Positions 24,561 through 36,783 of a stretch of DNA of 64,000 nucleotides are shown here, piece by piece. Location: NCBI RefSeq assembly GCF_033115175.1, contig NC_084850.1, positions 110,343,939-110,407,938 of the forward strand, given 5' to 3'. Position 1 is the first letter of the stretch. Each line of letters begins with the position of its first letter. The notes beneath the pieces are model-generated. The model was not told the origin of the DNA, did no database searches, and was given only the letters and a program-made list of their open reading frames with translations. Source of the stretch: Lepus europaeus. Lineage: Eukaryota; Chordata; Mammalia; Lagomorpha; Leporidae. The translations under genes were made by a program, and so were the position numbers.

Positions 24561-24882
24561 CGTGCTCGCACAAGCTCTCTCCCCCCCAAGTCCTCCCGAG
24601 AGAAACAGTAGTTGCCAAAGACACAGGGAAGAGGTATCCAACCAAACTACACCCAATGTCGTGCTGTCATCAACAGGGCAGCAGGATCTCCTCATCAAGT
24701 CTTCACGGATGGGCTTTTCCTTGGCAGAACAAAGGCAATGAGCCTTTGCGGTGAGAAGTATAAAATAGCTGACAAAATCCTGCTATCCAAACAAGGGTTT
24801 TAAGTGAGCGAAGGCAGCTAACAGGGGACAAAGTTCTTTTACAGCCCATTGAAAGGTGAGACTTGGCTCTCCTTGTACTTTC

Positions 24883-25189
24883 AGACTTATTTATTTATTT
24901 GAGCAGGGAGAGACAGAACTTCCATCTGTTGCTTCATTCTCCAAATGGCTGCAATATCCAGAGCTGGGCCAAGCTGAAGCCAGGAACCTGGAACTCCATC
25001 TGGATCTCTCAGGTGGGTGGCAGGGGCCAAAGTACTTGGGTCATCGTCTGCTGCTTTCCCAGCCACCAAAGCAGGAGGCTGGATCAGAAGCAGAACAGCT
25101 GGGACCTGAACAAGCACTCTCATATGGGATGCTGGTGTCACAAGAAGTGGCTATCACAATGATATCACAGTATCACAATGCCAGCCCCT
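24883..25189 (-). mobile_element. CSINE, older copy
   Basis: Reverse-oriented, TTTATTTATTTGAGC start and ATGCCAGCCCC end. It has a small local duplication (TATCACAATG/TATCACAG) near 25152-25180. Confidence 0.88.
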
Positions 25190-25410
25190 TTATACCACTT
25201 TGAATCTTTGCAACAATAAACGTGCAATGCTAATTTCTTCCAAGGAGGTCACAAGAGCAGGTGAAGAGGAGGGCAAGAAGAAGGTGGAGGGAAGGGGAGG
25301 GAAAGTGAGAGGAAAAATGAGCTCTGAATAGAGCCAAGGCACAGGTGTAGGCAAGTCAAGCCACAAGCCACACAACTGGTTCATCAGCAGCAGCCAGCAT
25401 TTGCTACGTC

Positions 25411-25739
25411 TTTTTTTTTTTTTGACAGGCAGAGTGGACAGTGAGAGAGAGAGAGACAGAGAGAAAGGTCTTCCTTTTTGCCGTTGGTTCACCCTCCAAT
25501 GGCCGCTGTGGCCGGCACATCATGCTGATCCGAAGCCAGGAGCCAGGTGCTTCTCCTGGTCTCCCATGCGGGTGCAGGGCCCAAGGACTTGGGCCATCCT
25601 CCACTGCACTCCCTGGCCACAGCAGAGAGCTGGCCTGGAAGAGGGGCAACCGGGACAGAATCCAGCGCCCCGACCAGGACTAGAACCCGGTGTGCCAGCG
25701 CCACAAGGCGGAGGATTAGCCTGTTGAGCCACGGTGCTG
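25411..25739 (-). mobile_element. CSINE2-type, young copy
   Basis: Near-consensus reverse copy. Probable duplication GCTACGTC/GCTACGCC flanks it. Confidence 0.95.
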
Positions 25740-26966
25740 GCTACGCCTCTTTGATTTCTGAACGCATGTAGCTAAAGCTTTGCTTCCAGGTCACTGGCCC
25801 GGATCAGTAGAGCTGGTTCTTCTCCAAGAGGCAACTGGCAAGTGGCAACCACTGTTCCCAGGAGGCCCTGGATCTACTGGCATCTGTATGCCAACTTCAG
25901 CTTCCAGGAACCCTGAGGTTGCTGGCACCATAAACACGTGCAGTTTCTAGCTCATCTGCCTGGGGAAGGCCAGCCATGGCCATTCCTCTCACTGCCCCAA
26001 GCTGAACAAAGCAGATCCCAAGTCTGTGCCCTGCTGGTCCTGCCTGGCCAAGTGAGAGAGTGGCACCAGCTCTTTAATCCACTGGGATTTGTGTTTTTGT
26101 TTTCTCATTCCAACAATGATGTGGTACCTCGATGAAACCTAAACTCACTGCTGACACTTCCTGCACTGGGGTTTCTTGGGGCCAAATCTCCTGTCTCACT
26201 GCCCCAGAGGGTCACAGAGCATACACCACAATCCCCAGATCAGGGATTTCTAGAAGAGAGCAGACAGATTCAGGCTCATTAGGCAAGATAAACATTTGTC
26301 CAAGTATGAATTGCTTCCCAGGGATGTGTGAGAGAGGAGTGGAGGAGAGGTACTGAGCAGACCCTTCAGCATTCGCAGAAGGACAGTTACCTTATGTCAT
26401 CTCACTAGCGGAAGTAAGATCCTCCTCCCCGCCACACCAACGCACATGGCCACAAGGGAATATTCTTGGACGAGAAGATACTTTATCTGACATTCTACGT
26501 TCTTTGAGGCTCTCTTCTCCTCACATACAGTCCTGACATCATGTCCCTTTAGGGCTTTAAGACAGCTATTAGTGGAGCCTTCAGCAATATTTTTTCCTCC
26601 AAGGGGACAGTCCTCCTCAAATGCCAAACATAAAGCCTTTGGGTTTTAACAACCTGATGCTACATGGAAATGTATTCAGTGAACAGGATGTTCAAGGCTG
26701 TCGAGCACATCCTGTCCATTTCCATCAGTCAGGAGGTTTGGGATCCTCTAAAATGGACCCCCAGCAATGACAGAGATGTTACTCAGTGTTATTATTGAAA
26801 TATTACAGAAGTTTGTTTTTGAAATGTCTCAGGAGATTGAATGTCTCAGGCATTGTTCATGACCCCACTGTGGTTTGTCTGTGTGTTGATGTGTTAATGG
26901 TTTAATTCACTTCATGGCTGAAAAAAAATGAAGCATGGTAAAGAGAATTTTGAAATGGCAACAAGA

Positions 26967-27280
26967 GGGGCTGGCATTGTGGCATAGCAGGTTAAGTCAC
27001 CACCTGCAATGTTGGAATCCCATATGGGTACCAGTTCGAGTCCTGGCTGCTCCACTTCCAATGCAGTTCCCGTGGCCCGGGAAGGATAGCAAACGATGGC
27101 TCAAGTGCTTGGGCCCTTGCACCCATTTTTGAGACCCGGATAAAGCTCCTGGCTCCAGCCAGGCCCAGCCCTGCCAATTTCGGTCATCTGAGGAATGAAC
27201 CAGTGAATGCAAGATCAATCTCTCTGTGTCTCTCCTCCTCTCCCTATAACTCTGACTTTCAAATAAATTAAAAGAAGACA
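26967..27280 (+). mobile_element. CSINE
   Basis: Plus-strand copy. Flanking TGGCAACAAGA / TTGCAACAAGA duplication at 26956-26966 and 27281-27291. Confidence 0.93.
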
Positions 27281-27409
27281 TTGCAACAAGAAACACACTT
27301 GTCTTCCGAGTCCACATGCACTTGCGGGATGCAATGTCACACAAATTGGGGGAAGATAAGCTACTCTGCATTTCTAAGGCTAAAGTCTCTATTTCTAACA
27401 ACAATTTCT

Positions 27410-27733
27410 TCTTTTTTTTTTTTTTTGACAGGCAGAGTTAGAGAGAGAGACAGAAAGGTCTTCCTTTTCCGTTGGTTCACTCCCCAAATGGCTGCTGCAG
27501 CTGGCGCATTGTGTCGATCCGAGGCCAGGAGCCAGGTGCTTCCTCCTGGTTTCTCATGCGGGTGCAGGGCCCAAGGACTTGGGCCATCCTTCACTGCCTT
27601 CCTGGGCCACAGCAGAGAGCTGGCCTGGAAGAGGAGCAACCGGGACAGAATCCAGTGCCCCAACCGGGACTAGAACCCTGGGGTGCTGGCGCTGCAGGCG
27701 GAGGGTTAGCCAAGTGAGCTGCAGCACCGGCCT
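27410..27733 (-). mobile_element. CSINE2-type, young copy
   Basis: Reverse copy with a perfect 12-bp duplication ACAACAATTTCT at 27398-27409 and 27734-27745. Confidence 0.96.
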
Positions 27734-28244
27734 ACAACAATTTCTAAGGCTAAGGTTCTATTCCTTGATCTAAGTGACGGTGACACAGGTGTATTCATTT
27801 TATGAGCATTTATTAAGCTGCAACTTAAAATTTATGCACTTCTCCACAGATTCCATGTCTCAATAAAGAAGTCTTAGAAGCAAGCAAATGTGAATAAAAC
27901 TGAAAGAACATCTGGAGGGGGTGCGGGGCATGGAGGGAAAGAGCCGCTGTGGAACCAGGGGCTGTGGAAACGCTGAAACAACACTAATCGGGCTTTCTTT
28001 GAAAAATGATCTGTTGTTCTGAAGAAAGCCTGAGTTAGACATAAAGAACGTTTGGATGCGGTTACTAAGCACACAGGTCAGTCCTTCTAGCCAAAGCAAT
28101 ATTCTAACAAGGTCAGGACATTTGGCTGGGAGATGAGAAGCCCGTGGGATGGTAGCCTGTCCCATGGAGGTAGGCTCAATTTCAGATTTAGCTGAACATT
28201 GGTTCCATCCTTGAGTATGTGTGGCTCACTTCATTTGCATAAAT

Positions 28245-28526
28245 TGGGGGGTGGCATTGTGGTACAGTGGATTAAGCCGCTTCCTACAGCAACAGCATTC
28301 CATATTGGAGTGCCAATTCAAGTACTGGCTGCTCTACTTCCTATCCAGCTCCCTGCTAATGTGCCTGGGAAAGCAGCAGAAGATGGCCCAAGTGCCATCT
28401 TGGATGGCATGGGAGACCAGGATGGAGTTCCAGGATCCTGGCTGTTGCAGTCATTTGGGGAGTGAACCAGTAGATAGATCCCTCTCTTTCAAACTCTGTC
28501 TTTCAAATAAATAAATCTTAAAAGAA
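28245..28526 (+). mobile_element. CSINE, slightly shortened
   Basis: Plus-strand copy with a deletion in the middle-to-CT part. AAATAAATAAATC tail present. Confidence 0.9.
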
Positions 28527-29126
28527 TTATGTAGCGATTTCTCTCATCATTTTTAGAAAGAAGGGATGGAGATAAAGGAATATAAAATTCAATACACAAA
28601 AATTTGGTTTCCTCTTTAGAAACAGAATTGTCAAGCCTAGAGATTAAAGTAATGATCACAAGATGAAGTTTGCTAAATTTAGGCTTTATGCTAAGGGAGC
28701 AATTTCATGCGTAATCCATAAGAACTAAGAGAGAACAAAGAAGGGACTGGTCAATCAGGGAAAAAAAGCTTTCCCCAGATCCAGATCAGCCATTTGATGT
28801 TTTGAGTTGTTTATGCTCCAATTAAGCCAGCACGTTGTTCAGTTAACCTCCATTTGACCTACAGAAACAGCAAGTTGTTTTTCTGGGGCTAGTCATTAGT
28901 TGAACTGTAACTGATATTCCCTTGATGACAAAACTTCATTTAAGTTGAAAAAGGAAAATCAATGAACAGATGACCTGAGGACTAACGAGCAAGGAGCCCT
29001 GACCCCATCTATCAGCCTTTCCCAAGGCACAGGAAAACTGGATGAGAATATGAAGGCCTGAGGAAAGAAACAGAGTAGAAAGGAGGTGACTGACTAGACC
29101 AGGCTTCGCACAATTACGTAGGCTAC

Positions 29127-29210
29127 CTGGGAGAATGCGATTCCGAATGCCACTCCAGCGATGATCCCCATGTTAGTCTCCATGAAACTGGTCACCAGAT
29201 CATAGCAACC
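29127..29210 (-). CDS. TSPAN7: TSPAN7 exon 6: last loop cysteine and start of TM4
   Basis: 84 nt, 28 codons, phase 0. The acceptor is CTGTTTCCAG. The donor CAG|GTAGCC has a GT but departs from GTRAGT at intron positions +4 to +6 and is the weakest donor of the gene. The peptide starts GCYDLVTSFMETN, which gives the final loop cysteine C201, and continues MGIIAGVAFGIAFSQ, the first two thirds of TM4. It is residues 200-227. Gly218 (codon GGA at 29156-29154), the site of a known human nonsense mutation, is intact. It is separated from exon 5 by 6.2 kb without any recognisable SINE except one copy near the exon itself (29481-29814), and from exon 7 by 7.8 kb. Confidence 0.96.
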
Positions 29211-29480
29211 CTGGAAACAGAGAAGTACAGTCAGGGAGACGTGTTTTGCCCAGGCCAGGCAGGGCTATGTGCATTTGCAACACTCCCACATATTCTGCAA
29301 CTTTAATTCAGCAAGTACAAAGGTAACTCATCCCAAGGGTTAACATTCATTCTGAACAAAACAGTAATAACAAAAAAGTCAAACACATAAAAAAGTATAC
29401 AGTGCAACAAATCCCCATATGACCCTTCCCCTAACATCATGACATGTGGCCAATCTTGTTTCACCGAAACCTCCCAGACT

Positions 29481-29814
29481 GGGGCTGGCATGGTGGTGTA
29501 GCAGGTAAAGTTGCCGCCTGCAGTGCCAGCATCCCATATGGGTTCCGATTTGAGTCCCGGCTGCTCCACTTCTGATCCAGCTCTCTTCCATGGCCTAGGA
29601 AAGCAGTGGAAGATGTCCCAGGTCCTTGGGCCTCTGCACCCATGTGGGAGACCTGGAAGAAGCTCCTGGCTCCTGGCTTCAGATCGGCGCAGCTCTGGCC
29701 ATTGCAGCCATTTGGGGAGTGGACCAGGGGATGGAAGACCTCTCTCTCTGCCTCTGCCTCTCTGTAACTCTGCCTTTCCAATAAATAAATATATCTTTAA
29801 AAAAAAAAAAAAAA
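29481..29814 (+). mobile_element. CSINE, young copy
   Basis: Perfect 14-bp duplication AAACCTCCCAGACT at 29467-29480 and 29815-29828, long A tail. It lies 270 bp upstream of exon 6 in the sense of transcription. Confidence 0.96.
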
Positions 29815-30107
29815 AAACCTCCCAGACTCCCATTCCCAGCTGGATAAATTTAAAGTGAATATTGGACAAATAATTTCATCCACAAATGTTTCAGTAGTAG
29901 TACTCAATTTAGCCAGAAATCTCTAAGATCTACCCAAGTAGGCAGGAACAGCTGAGAAGGCATTCCAAAACCTTAAACAGGAAATCTTAGCATCATAGTC
30001 ACTAGCATTTTGACAATGAATGAGTGAAATCATGTGATTAGAGAGAGGTGCTTGAATACTTGCCAACTTTATCCAGTTGTAGAGCTCTTACTAAATAGAA
30101 GAGGTGT

Positions 30108-30139
30108 CCCCCCCCCCCCCCCCAGTTTTTTTTTTTTAA
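30108..30139. repeat. C14 and T10 homopolymer runs
   Basis: A run of about 14 C followed shortly by about 10 T, in intron 5. Confidence 0.9.
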
Positions 30140-31308
30140 TAGGGAAAACCTAAGTTCTGGAGTCATCTTTTACAAAAATTCACTAACCTTCAAGAAATTT
30201 ACTTTCCCTTCCTGGGTGTCAATTAACTTTATCCATAAAATGAAGAGCATTTCCTTTTAACATATCATGAAGCCTTTCAATGTCAAGACCAAAAGTAATC
30301 ATTATTGCCAATTTCAATGTCACTTTAAGACTGATAAAATGAATTACCTGTCTTGAAGATGAGTGATCAGGCTGGAGTTCAGCAACATTGGCAAACAAGC
30401 ATTTGGTTTTTATTATTCTTGGTCACACTTTTATAACCCTAATCCAGGTGGGAAACACCAAATTTTGCGTTTCACCGATAACACAAAGGCAAAAGCTGAC
30501 TCTGCCTGTTAAACCCTGACTCTTAGGTCAAACAAAAGGGGCAGGAGTGAAAGGGTATATGCTCGTGTCCATGTGTGTATTTGTATGGAAATGGCCAAGT
30601 CAACCTAGATTCCTGGTTGATTTATTCAGCTAGGAAGATATGACCTTTTTCCAGTTTTCTGAAAAAGAGTTTTCATGTAAATGTATAAAGTCTATGAAAA
30701 ATGAAGACATTAATTTAATAAACAGGGTAAAGGTTGTTCTTGTTTACCAAGAAAGGCACACTAAGTTGTAATAACACCTAAAGAACAACAAAAATCCCAG
30801 TGCATCTCCCATCATTAAACTCTAAAGGTAACAATTTGCCATCCTCATAGCTTGTAAAAAACTGTGCCATGCTGTATCTTAGACACTTCCAGTCTGTTTG
30901 CAGAGAAAAGGGTTCATTAACTTAGCAGCACTGCTATGGCACATGTTTTCAGTGCAATTGACAAACTCCTTAGTTATCAGATGCAAATTTGAAGGCCAGG
31001 GTGCAGGCGGCAAAGGAAACACATTATTGCTCATGGCAAGTTTCCAAATTTGATTCTCTAGGAGTAGAAGCTTGCTGCTTTCACTTGTACTAGTAAAACT
31101 CTATCAGGGTACTTTTCAAAAGATAGTGGAATGGAGAGGAGTTTAGATTAGGAAGAAGTCTGAGGTGGAAGAGAAGTGAATATTTTTCCTTGATATTTTT
31201 TTTTCCCACCTTAGTGTAATATTAATACAAAGAGAACAGACTCAATGTGGTTCACAGATGTAATTCTAAGAATGTCATGATATTCCCTTCACCCATCCCT
31301 TCCCTACT

Positions 31309-31370
31309 TTCTTTCTTTCCTTCCTTCCTTCCTTCCCTCCCTCCATCCAACCCTCCCTCCTTTCTTATTA
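31309..31370. repeat. TTTC/TTCC/TCCC pyrimidine tract
   Basis: Imperfect tetranucleotide array (CTTTCTTTCC, TTCC repeated, then CTCC units). Confidence 0.9.
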
Positions 31371-32138
31371 GTTTTTGAGATAACATATTTTAATTAACAT
31401 TAAAGTCAAGGACTTAATGATCTACAAATAAACAGACCAACAAGTAAAAAGTAAACAGACCCTAGCTCAGCGGTAATATAGGCAAGGGTTATAAACAATA
31501 GTGAAATGGCAAGAATTTTTAACAAATATCTGAAACGCATCAAGAAAAGGGTTTTTTATTATCCATCGTGAGATGACTTTTCACATGCAGTTGAAAGAAC
31601 CTATCCTCCTATGGTAACATCCTTCAAAATGAACTGGTGGGTCCAATTTCAGGCAGGATATCGACGATGGTATAGTCAAGGTTCAGAACATTAGCACCAC
31701 CACAAGGGTCCCTCCCGCTGCCCCTTCAGAAACACAACTCTCTCTGTGTTGGTAGTAGCTATAGCCTATAGCCACGTCTTGCTGTGCTGGCCGCCAGCAG
31801 TGAAGATTCCGTGCAGGAAGGAGGTCTAGCACCAGGGTGAGGTCTGCTCGAAAGAAGGAAACACAGGCTCTGTAGTACAACGCAGAGAGAAGCAAGGTGG
31901 GCCGTGTTCTTACTTGGAAAAACTAAATAGTCTGGCGTATTCTTTGTCTCTGAGCTTCAATTCTACACCAAAGCTGAATATACTGTCCCAAAGTATGATT
32001 TCTACTCTAATTTAGCAGATCTTAGAGTCATGGACACTTTGTTTTTTAATAAGACCACACCAACCAGTAAGAAAAACTAGAAAAATAAAATAACTACCTG
32101 TCATTAATACATCTGCGGCAAAATAGTTTTTCCTAAAC

Positions 32139-32319
32139 CTTGCTCCACAATGGGTGACTCTTGAACGAGCAGCACTGTATCACGTGGGAGCTTGTTAAAC
32201 ATGAAGAACCTGAGGTCCCAATGCAGACCTACTGCGTCAGGAGCCATCAAATGCTAGTAAAGTTTAACAAGCTCCCTAGGTGTTTCCCATGCCCGTTAAA
32301 GTTTGAGAAGCACTCTTCC
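32139..32319. mobile_element. MER5-like hAT remnant
   Basis: GGGAGCTTGTTAAACATG, CAGACCTACTGCGTCAG and AGTTTGAGAAGCAC occur in MER5A order. Confidence 0.75.
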
Positions 32320-33819
32320 ATAGGAAAAGACTCATCACTAATCTCTCCAAATAGGAAGGCAAATCATGCCAGGGATGGTATTACTTAAAATAAGAAGATG
32401 AAAATGATACAGCCTTTTTTTTAATGAGATCAATGTCAAAATAAAGGTTTTCCACTTCTGCCTTTTCCTCTATCATTCACCACGTGGACCCACCGGTTCA
32501 TTTTCCGGATCTCAGCACAGCGCTGCAGACTGCAAGAACCGCTTTGGTAATACAACCGCGGGCCATGTTGGCTTTCAGCCTTGCGATCACCGCTACACTC
32601 TGATCTATCCACCCACAGAATTCTCTCTCAATTTCCTAATATGAAAGCCTGGCTGTCAGGTGTGAGATAAATCTACAGAGACTTGCTAGGTCTCCTAGGA
32701 AACGCCCCGAAACAGAACCTCGAATTTGCTCACTCTCTCAGCATGTCTAAATCAACAGTCACCAATGGAAAACACCTGCAAGTGGTAGGGCTAGGCCTTC
32801 GCTATCAGGAGTAACAGGCTAGTTCCAGACAGCTTCTGGGAAGAGGTCTCTCTGTAGCCGCCAACCAGAATCACTCTTTCTTCCCCTTTTCTCTTTACAA
32901 ATTGGCAAGGGAATCCTACGGAGCAGAGACTCAGCCAATACTATTATTCGCCAACCGAACCAGCAGACATTTCACCATCCTGCAGGCTAAACCAAAACAA
33001 CACCATCCCGAAAACCAAACAGTAAATATCCTGTTAAACTGTTCACACCTCTTTCCTGCTGTCTCCCAGTAATCAGTACAACGTAGGTTCCCCAGGCTGC
33101 CAGGGAGGAGCCAAGAATCATCTTTCTGTGCTATTGGAGTGTAGGGATCAAAACACCAAAACATCAACAGGGATTATGCACGTATTCTTCATCTCGGGAT
33201 CGTGTGAAACTGGAATGTGAGAGCAGAAAAGCCTGCTGGGAGCCAGGAGTCAGTAGCGGGAAAATAACATTTATGAGCATCGACTACTACCGTCTGCCCC
33301 ATCCCATCGCCTACCTTTGGTAGATGAGATGTCTGAGACTCAGACAGGCGAACTTGCTCATGTGGGCACTACATGAGAATGTCTAATGGGGCTCGTAGAC
33401 AGCTTTCAGTTTTCACTCAGTTTAGTCTCTTTCGAGAGAATCAAGTTGGAGAGGATATGGGAAATGAGCTAGAAGTTAAACATGTCTTCTAAGGATTTAA
33501 GGTGCTCAAGAAAATAAAAAATAGGACTGTAGCAGAGAAGTGGAGAATGAAATTGTGTGGGTTAATAACGAAATGAAAAAAAAACACTACCTTGTCTTTC
33601 CCTTACCTTTCCCTTACACTATAGGGGTTATAATTGCAATAATGGTTAGAATATGCCTCCAAACTTGCTTTTATATACCAACAAAATATCCTTCCTAAAG
33701 GACCTGCTGCATCGTTCTAATAAAAAACACAGTATGTCATAGTGGAAGACAAACTTCACCAGCATCACAGCTACATGTACATTACATGAATGCAATGTAA
33801 TGTTAAGTAGAAGAAACAC

Positions 33820-34030
33820 CTAGCATGCCCTTAATCTGTGCCAGGTACTGTGCTTTAGATATTTGCTCTCATTCAACCCTCATATCAACTACCAGGGGCA
33901 GGAACTATTATTATTATGGGCAAGGCAAGATTGAAAAAAGTGAAGTGACTTCACCCAGATCACACAACCAGTCAGTGACTCAGCGAGAATTTGAACAGGA
34001 GTCTAACTTCAGAGTCTCGGCTCTTGACTT
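33820..34030. mobile_element. MIR/L2-type remnant
   Basis: CTGTGCCAGGTACTGTGCTTTA, TCAACCCTCATATCAA, CCCAGATCACACAACCAGTC and AGAATTTGAACAGGAGTC follow the order of the mammal-wide MIR/L2 3' sequence. Confidence 0.75.
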
Positions 34031-35450
34031 CCTGTTGCTCAACTTTCCAAACAAGGAGGCAGTATGAGTGAAAAGGAGATACCTTTAGCAGAAGTTGGTG
34101 GGTGCTGCTTTTATGAATGGCTTTCTGACTATCTGTTATGCCAAAGATCTTGTTCCCATATATCAGCTATTGCCTTCCATAAATCTGAGAATCCACCACA
34201 TGCCAGGTCTGCTTGGCACTTCATAAAATGGCAGCATAATGACACATATGGGTGCTCAGTGGAGATGTCCATGAAAAAAATCAGAAGTCGCTTTATTAAC
34301 TAATGAGAAGTGAAGGAGGCCTCAAAGTTGGTTCATAAGAAAATTCCGATAGAAACAGATGTTCTCTTAGCTAAGACAAGAAGCTGTCAGTACTGAATCA
34401 CCCTAATAGCAAAGTAATAAGCCTCAAAGTAGATAATGAGCTTCCAGAATGGCAACAGCACCTTGCAGCAGCTTCGTTACAAATACCCATATTATATCCG
34501 CAACATACAGAAACCATCTCTTAACATTCTGATCCGGAGACAACAGCTATCTTCCCCTTTATGAATTAATCAGCAGTTGGCCCAGAATACAGACTTTTGA
34601 AGAGATCGAAAGAACAGAATTTTTTACCTTAGTGAGAGGAAAAAAAAAAATTTACCCATTGGCTGAATAGCCACAGGCAAACTCAGCAATAGCATCTTCC
34701 CCTCTCTTTTGCTTCACCAAAACGTTATTTTCTATATGGCATTTCCCTAAGCAGTTAAGAACACGGATAGCCTTCACATGCAGTTGTATCATGTCTTCAA
34801 CATAGTCTTTGTCAAGTGGAGTATACAATTGATTTGCCTTTCCTCTGACAACTGAAACCTCATTTTCCTTATTTCCACTCAATACTAACTTTCAGATTTC
34901 TTTTAGCCATCTTTTTTTTCCTCCCCTCTCTCATTTCTTTGAGAGTCAGGAAGTTGACAGTGAATTGAATTGGAGTTGGTGATTTCCTTTCCTATGGCAG
35001 TGAACTCCCTAAAAGAAAGGCCACCCTCCTAGCAGAAGCATATGCTGTCTGTCAACTCTACTCCCCTTTTCCTGCCAAAGGACTGGCATCCAGCTGCGAG
35101 TAATTTCATGTTGAGATGGAATGTTAAGCAGAAGAAAGACACCCAGAAAGAAAAAAGCCAACATTCTCTGTCTGAAACAAGCATCGGGGTTAACAGGAAC
35201 CACTTGCCAAACCTTCCTAACCGTGCCTGGTCGATTCTTGCTGCACCAGGCGGATGCAAAGCCAATCTGAGTCCCAGCTGTCTCTGGTAGACGAGAGCAG
35301 TCTCAAGTGCCTCTCCCAGGCAGTCAAGGATCACAAAAGAAGATTCTCGATCCCTATTTCTAACCCATTTGTCCACAGAAACAAACAAACAAAAAATGCT
35401 CTCCCAAATATTCACTGCCGGCCCCATCAGGGCTGGGGGGAAGCAGGTAC

Positions 35451-35606
35451 CTTCTGGTTAACTTTGGTGGCAGCCACGGTCAGGTTGTGCAGATCCTGGG
35501 CATTACAGTCAGTTTCATTCATGCAGCAACTCGGGGGGATGCCATGCTCCAGGAAGTAGGGGCTGGTGCTCCAGTTGGTGTAGTTCTGCACACCACAGCA
35601 GCTCAG
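35451..35606 (-). CDS. TSPAN7: TSPAN7 exon 5: CCG and PPSCC core of the large loop
   Basis: 156 nt, 52 codons, phase 0. The acceptor is CTGTTAATAG and the donor AAG|GTACCT. It encodes residues 148-199: LSCCGVQNYTNW at the start, then EHGIPPSCCMNETDC, and a tail ending KVNQK. The CCG signature (C150, C151), PPSCC (C174, C175) and C181 supply five of the six disulfide-forming cysteines of the large extracellular loop; the sixth comes from exon 6. Four N-glycosylation sequons are visible: N155 (NYT), N158 (NWS), N177 (NET) and N188 (NLT). Together with N54 this matches the five-site pattern of the human protein. Pro172 (codon CCG at 35534-35532), whose change to His is linked to human X-linked intellectual disability, is conserved. 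The exon sits in the 7.2-kb SINE-free stretch 29815-37056. Confidence 0.97.
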
Positions 35607-36783
35607 CTATTAACAGGGAAAGGAAAAGCATCAAAGAGTGGAGTATCAAAGCCCATCTCACTCACTGACGTGCAACTTTTAAGAGAAAAATAGGTCAACT
35701 CCCTAAGATACTATGCCAGGGGAGGAAAGGTAAACTGAACCTCCACTAACAATTGCACTCACTTCCACGTCCACTGAACTCAAACAGGGCCGTTAGTCCT
35801 GGATTACCCATCTGATGGCTTTCTTACATCTCCACAAGGCAAGGCCATGCTTCCCCATCCTAGCTACGTATCAGCATCACCAGTGTGAGTTATGTGCTAC
35901 TAAAGATATAGGTGTGCTAGTCAACGAAATCATGACTATGGGGGGAACAGAGGCAAATAATGGTTTCACAAGCTTCAGTGGTTTAGAAAAAATGCACAAA
36001 GAGGAAGAAAGATAGCGCTGGGGTTGGAAACTATAGCCCAGCAGCCACCTGTTTTTGTACATAAACTTTTATTGAGACACAGCCATGTCTATTTGTTTAG
36101 ATGGTGTCTGTGGCTGATTTGGTGCTATGGTGGCAGAGTTGAGCAGGTGTGACACAGTGTGGATGGCCCTCAAAGCCCAGGATATGTACCCTTTGTGCAA
36201 TTACAAAAGATACTTGCTGACCCCCTGATGTGGAGAATATTAAAGCAAATGGGAAAAAAAATATATAATTAACTGGTGAATCTGTGCCAACAGTATATAG
36301 TTCCTGTAGTATTCTTTGGATTTTTCTCTATGAATTTGACATTTTATCAAATACATTACAAAATTTAAAATATGGCTGGTGGAATAAAACAAACAACACA
36401 GAACAAAACAAAACCCAAAGCCAGGAACCTCCTCCGCAGGTGGTCCTGATGGGTGGTCAGGTGGAGCAGCAACAGCCACCACCCTAAGGCACTCCGGCCA
36501 GGAAACTTGCCTTTCTTTTCCTTTACATCTTCTACAAAGTACCAGACAGCCCATGCCATTCACACACTTGAGTGCCTCAGTTACTTCTAAATCCACTCTC
36601 CGCCCCCACTACATTGCTCCAGTTCACCCAAGCTCTCTGCCCAATCCAAAGACACTGATTCCAGAAAGCCAGCCTTTGGGAGAATAAGATCCACAGCATA
36701 TGCTACCAGCACAATCTACGCGCAGGTGTAAGCCCAGTCCCTGCAAGTGGTTCCCATCCTGATCGTCTGTCCCTGGGACTTAC
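35607..36783 (-). other. TSPAN7: Intron 4 (1.2 kb)
   Basis: Short intron with a single old DNA-transposon relic (36021-36232). Nothing else recognised. Confidence 0.9.
36021..36232. mobile_element. Old hAT-type DNA transposon remnant
   Basis: About 210 bp: TGGAAACTATAGCCCAGC at one end and TACTTGCTGACCCCTG at the other, with TACATAAACTTTTATTGAG inside. This matches a common ancient mammalian non-autonomous element; I am not certain of the family name. Confidence 0.7.

Larger units (their letters stand above)
21362..29126 (-). other. TSPAN7: Intron 6 (7.8 kb)
   Basis: Holds a MER5-like element (22384-22535), a CA microsatellite, the purine-rich tract 23880-24560 and five SINEs in mixed orientation between 24883 and 28526. 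I see no feature in 21362-22383, 22536-23750 or 25740-26966. Confidence 0.85.
29211..35450 (-). other. TSPAN7: Intron 5 (6.2 kb)
   Basis: Contains one young SINE next to exon 6 (29481-29814), a C14/T10 homopolymer junction (about 30110-30139), a TTCC-rich tract (31309-31370), a MER5-like element (32139-32319) and a MIR/L2 remnant (33820-34030). The remainder looks like ordinary unique intronic DNA. Confidence 0.85.

Noticed and set aside
23685-24589. Frames of up to 214 codons on plus and 200 on minus
   Set aside because: Low-complexity purine tract with no stops by composition. No start context, splice signals or similarity supports a protein.
34652-34882. 76-codon minus frame with an unusually protein-like composition in intron 5
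   Set aside because: No family recognised, no exon borders, and it sits in the middle of an intron on the same strand. A BLASTP search would settle it.
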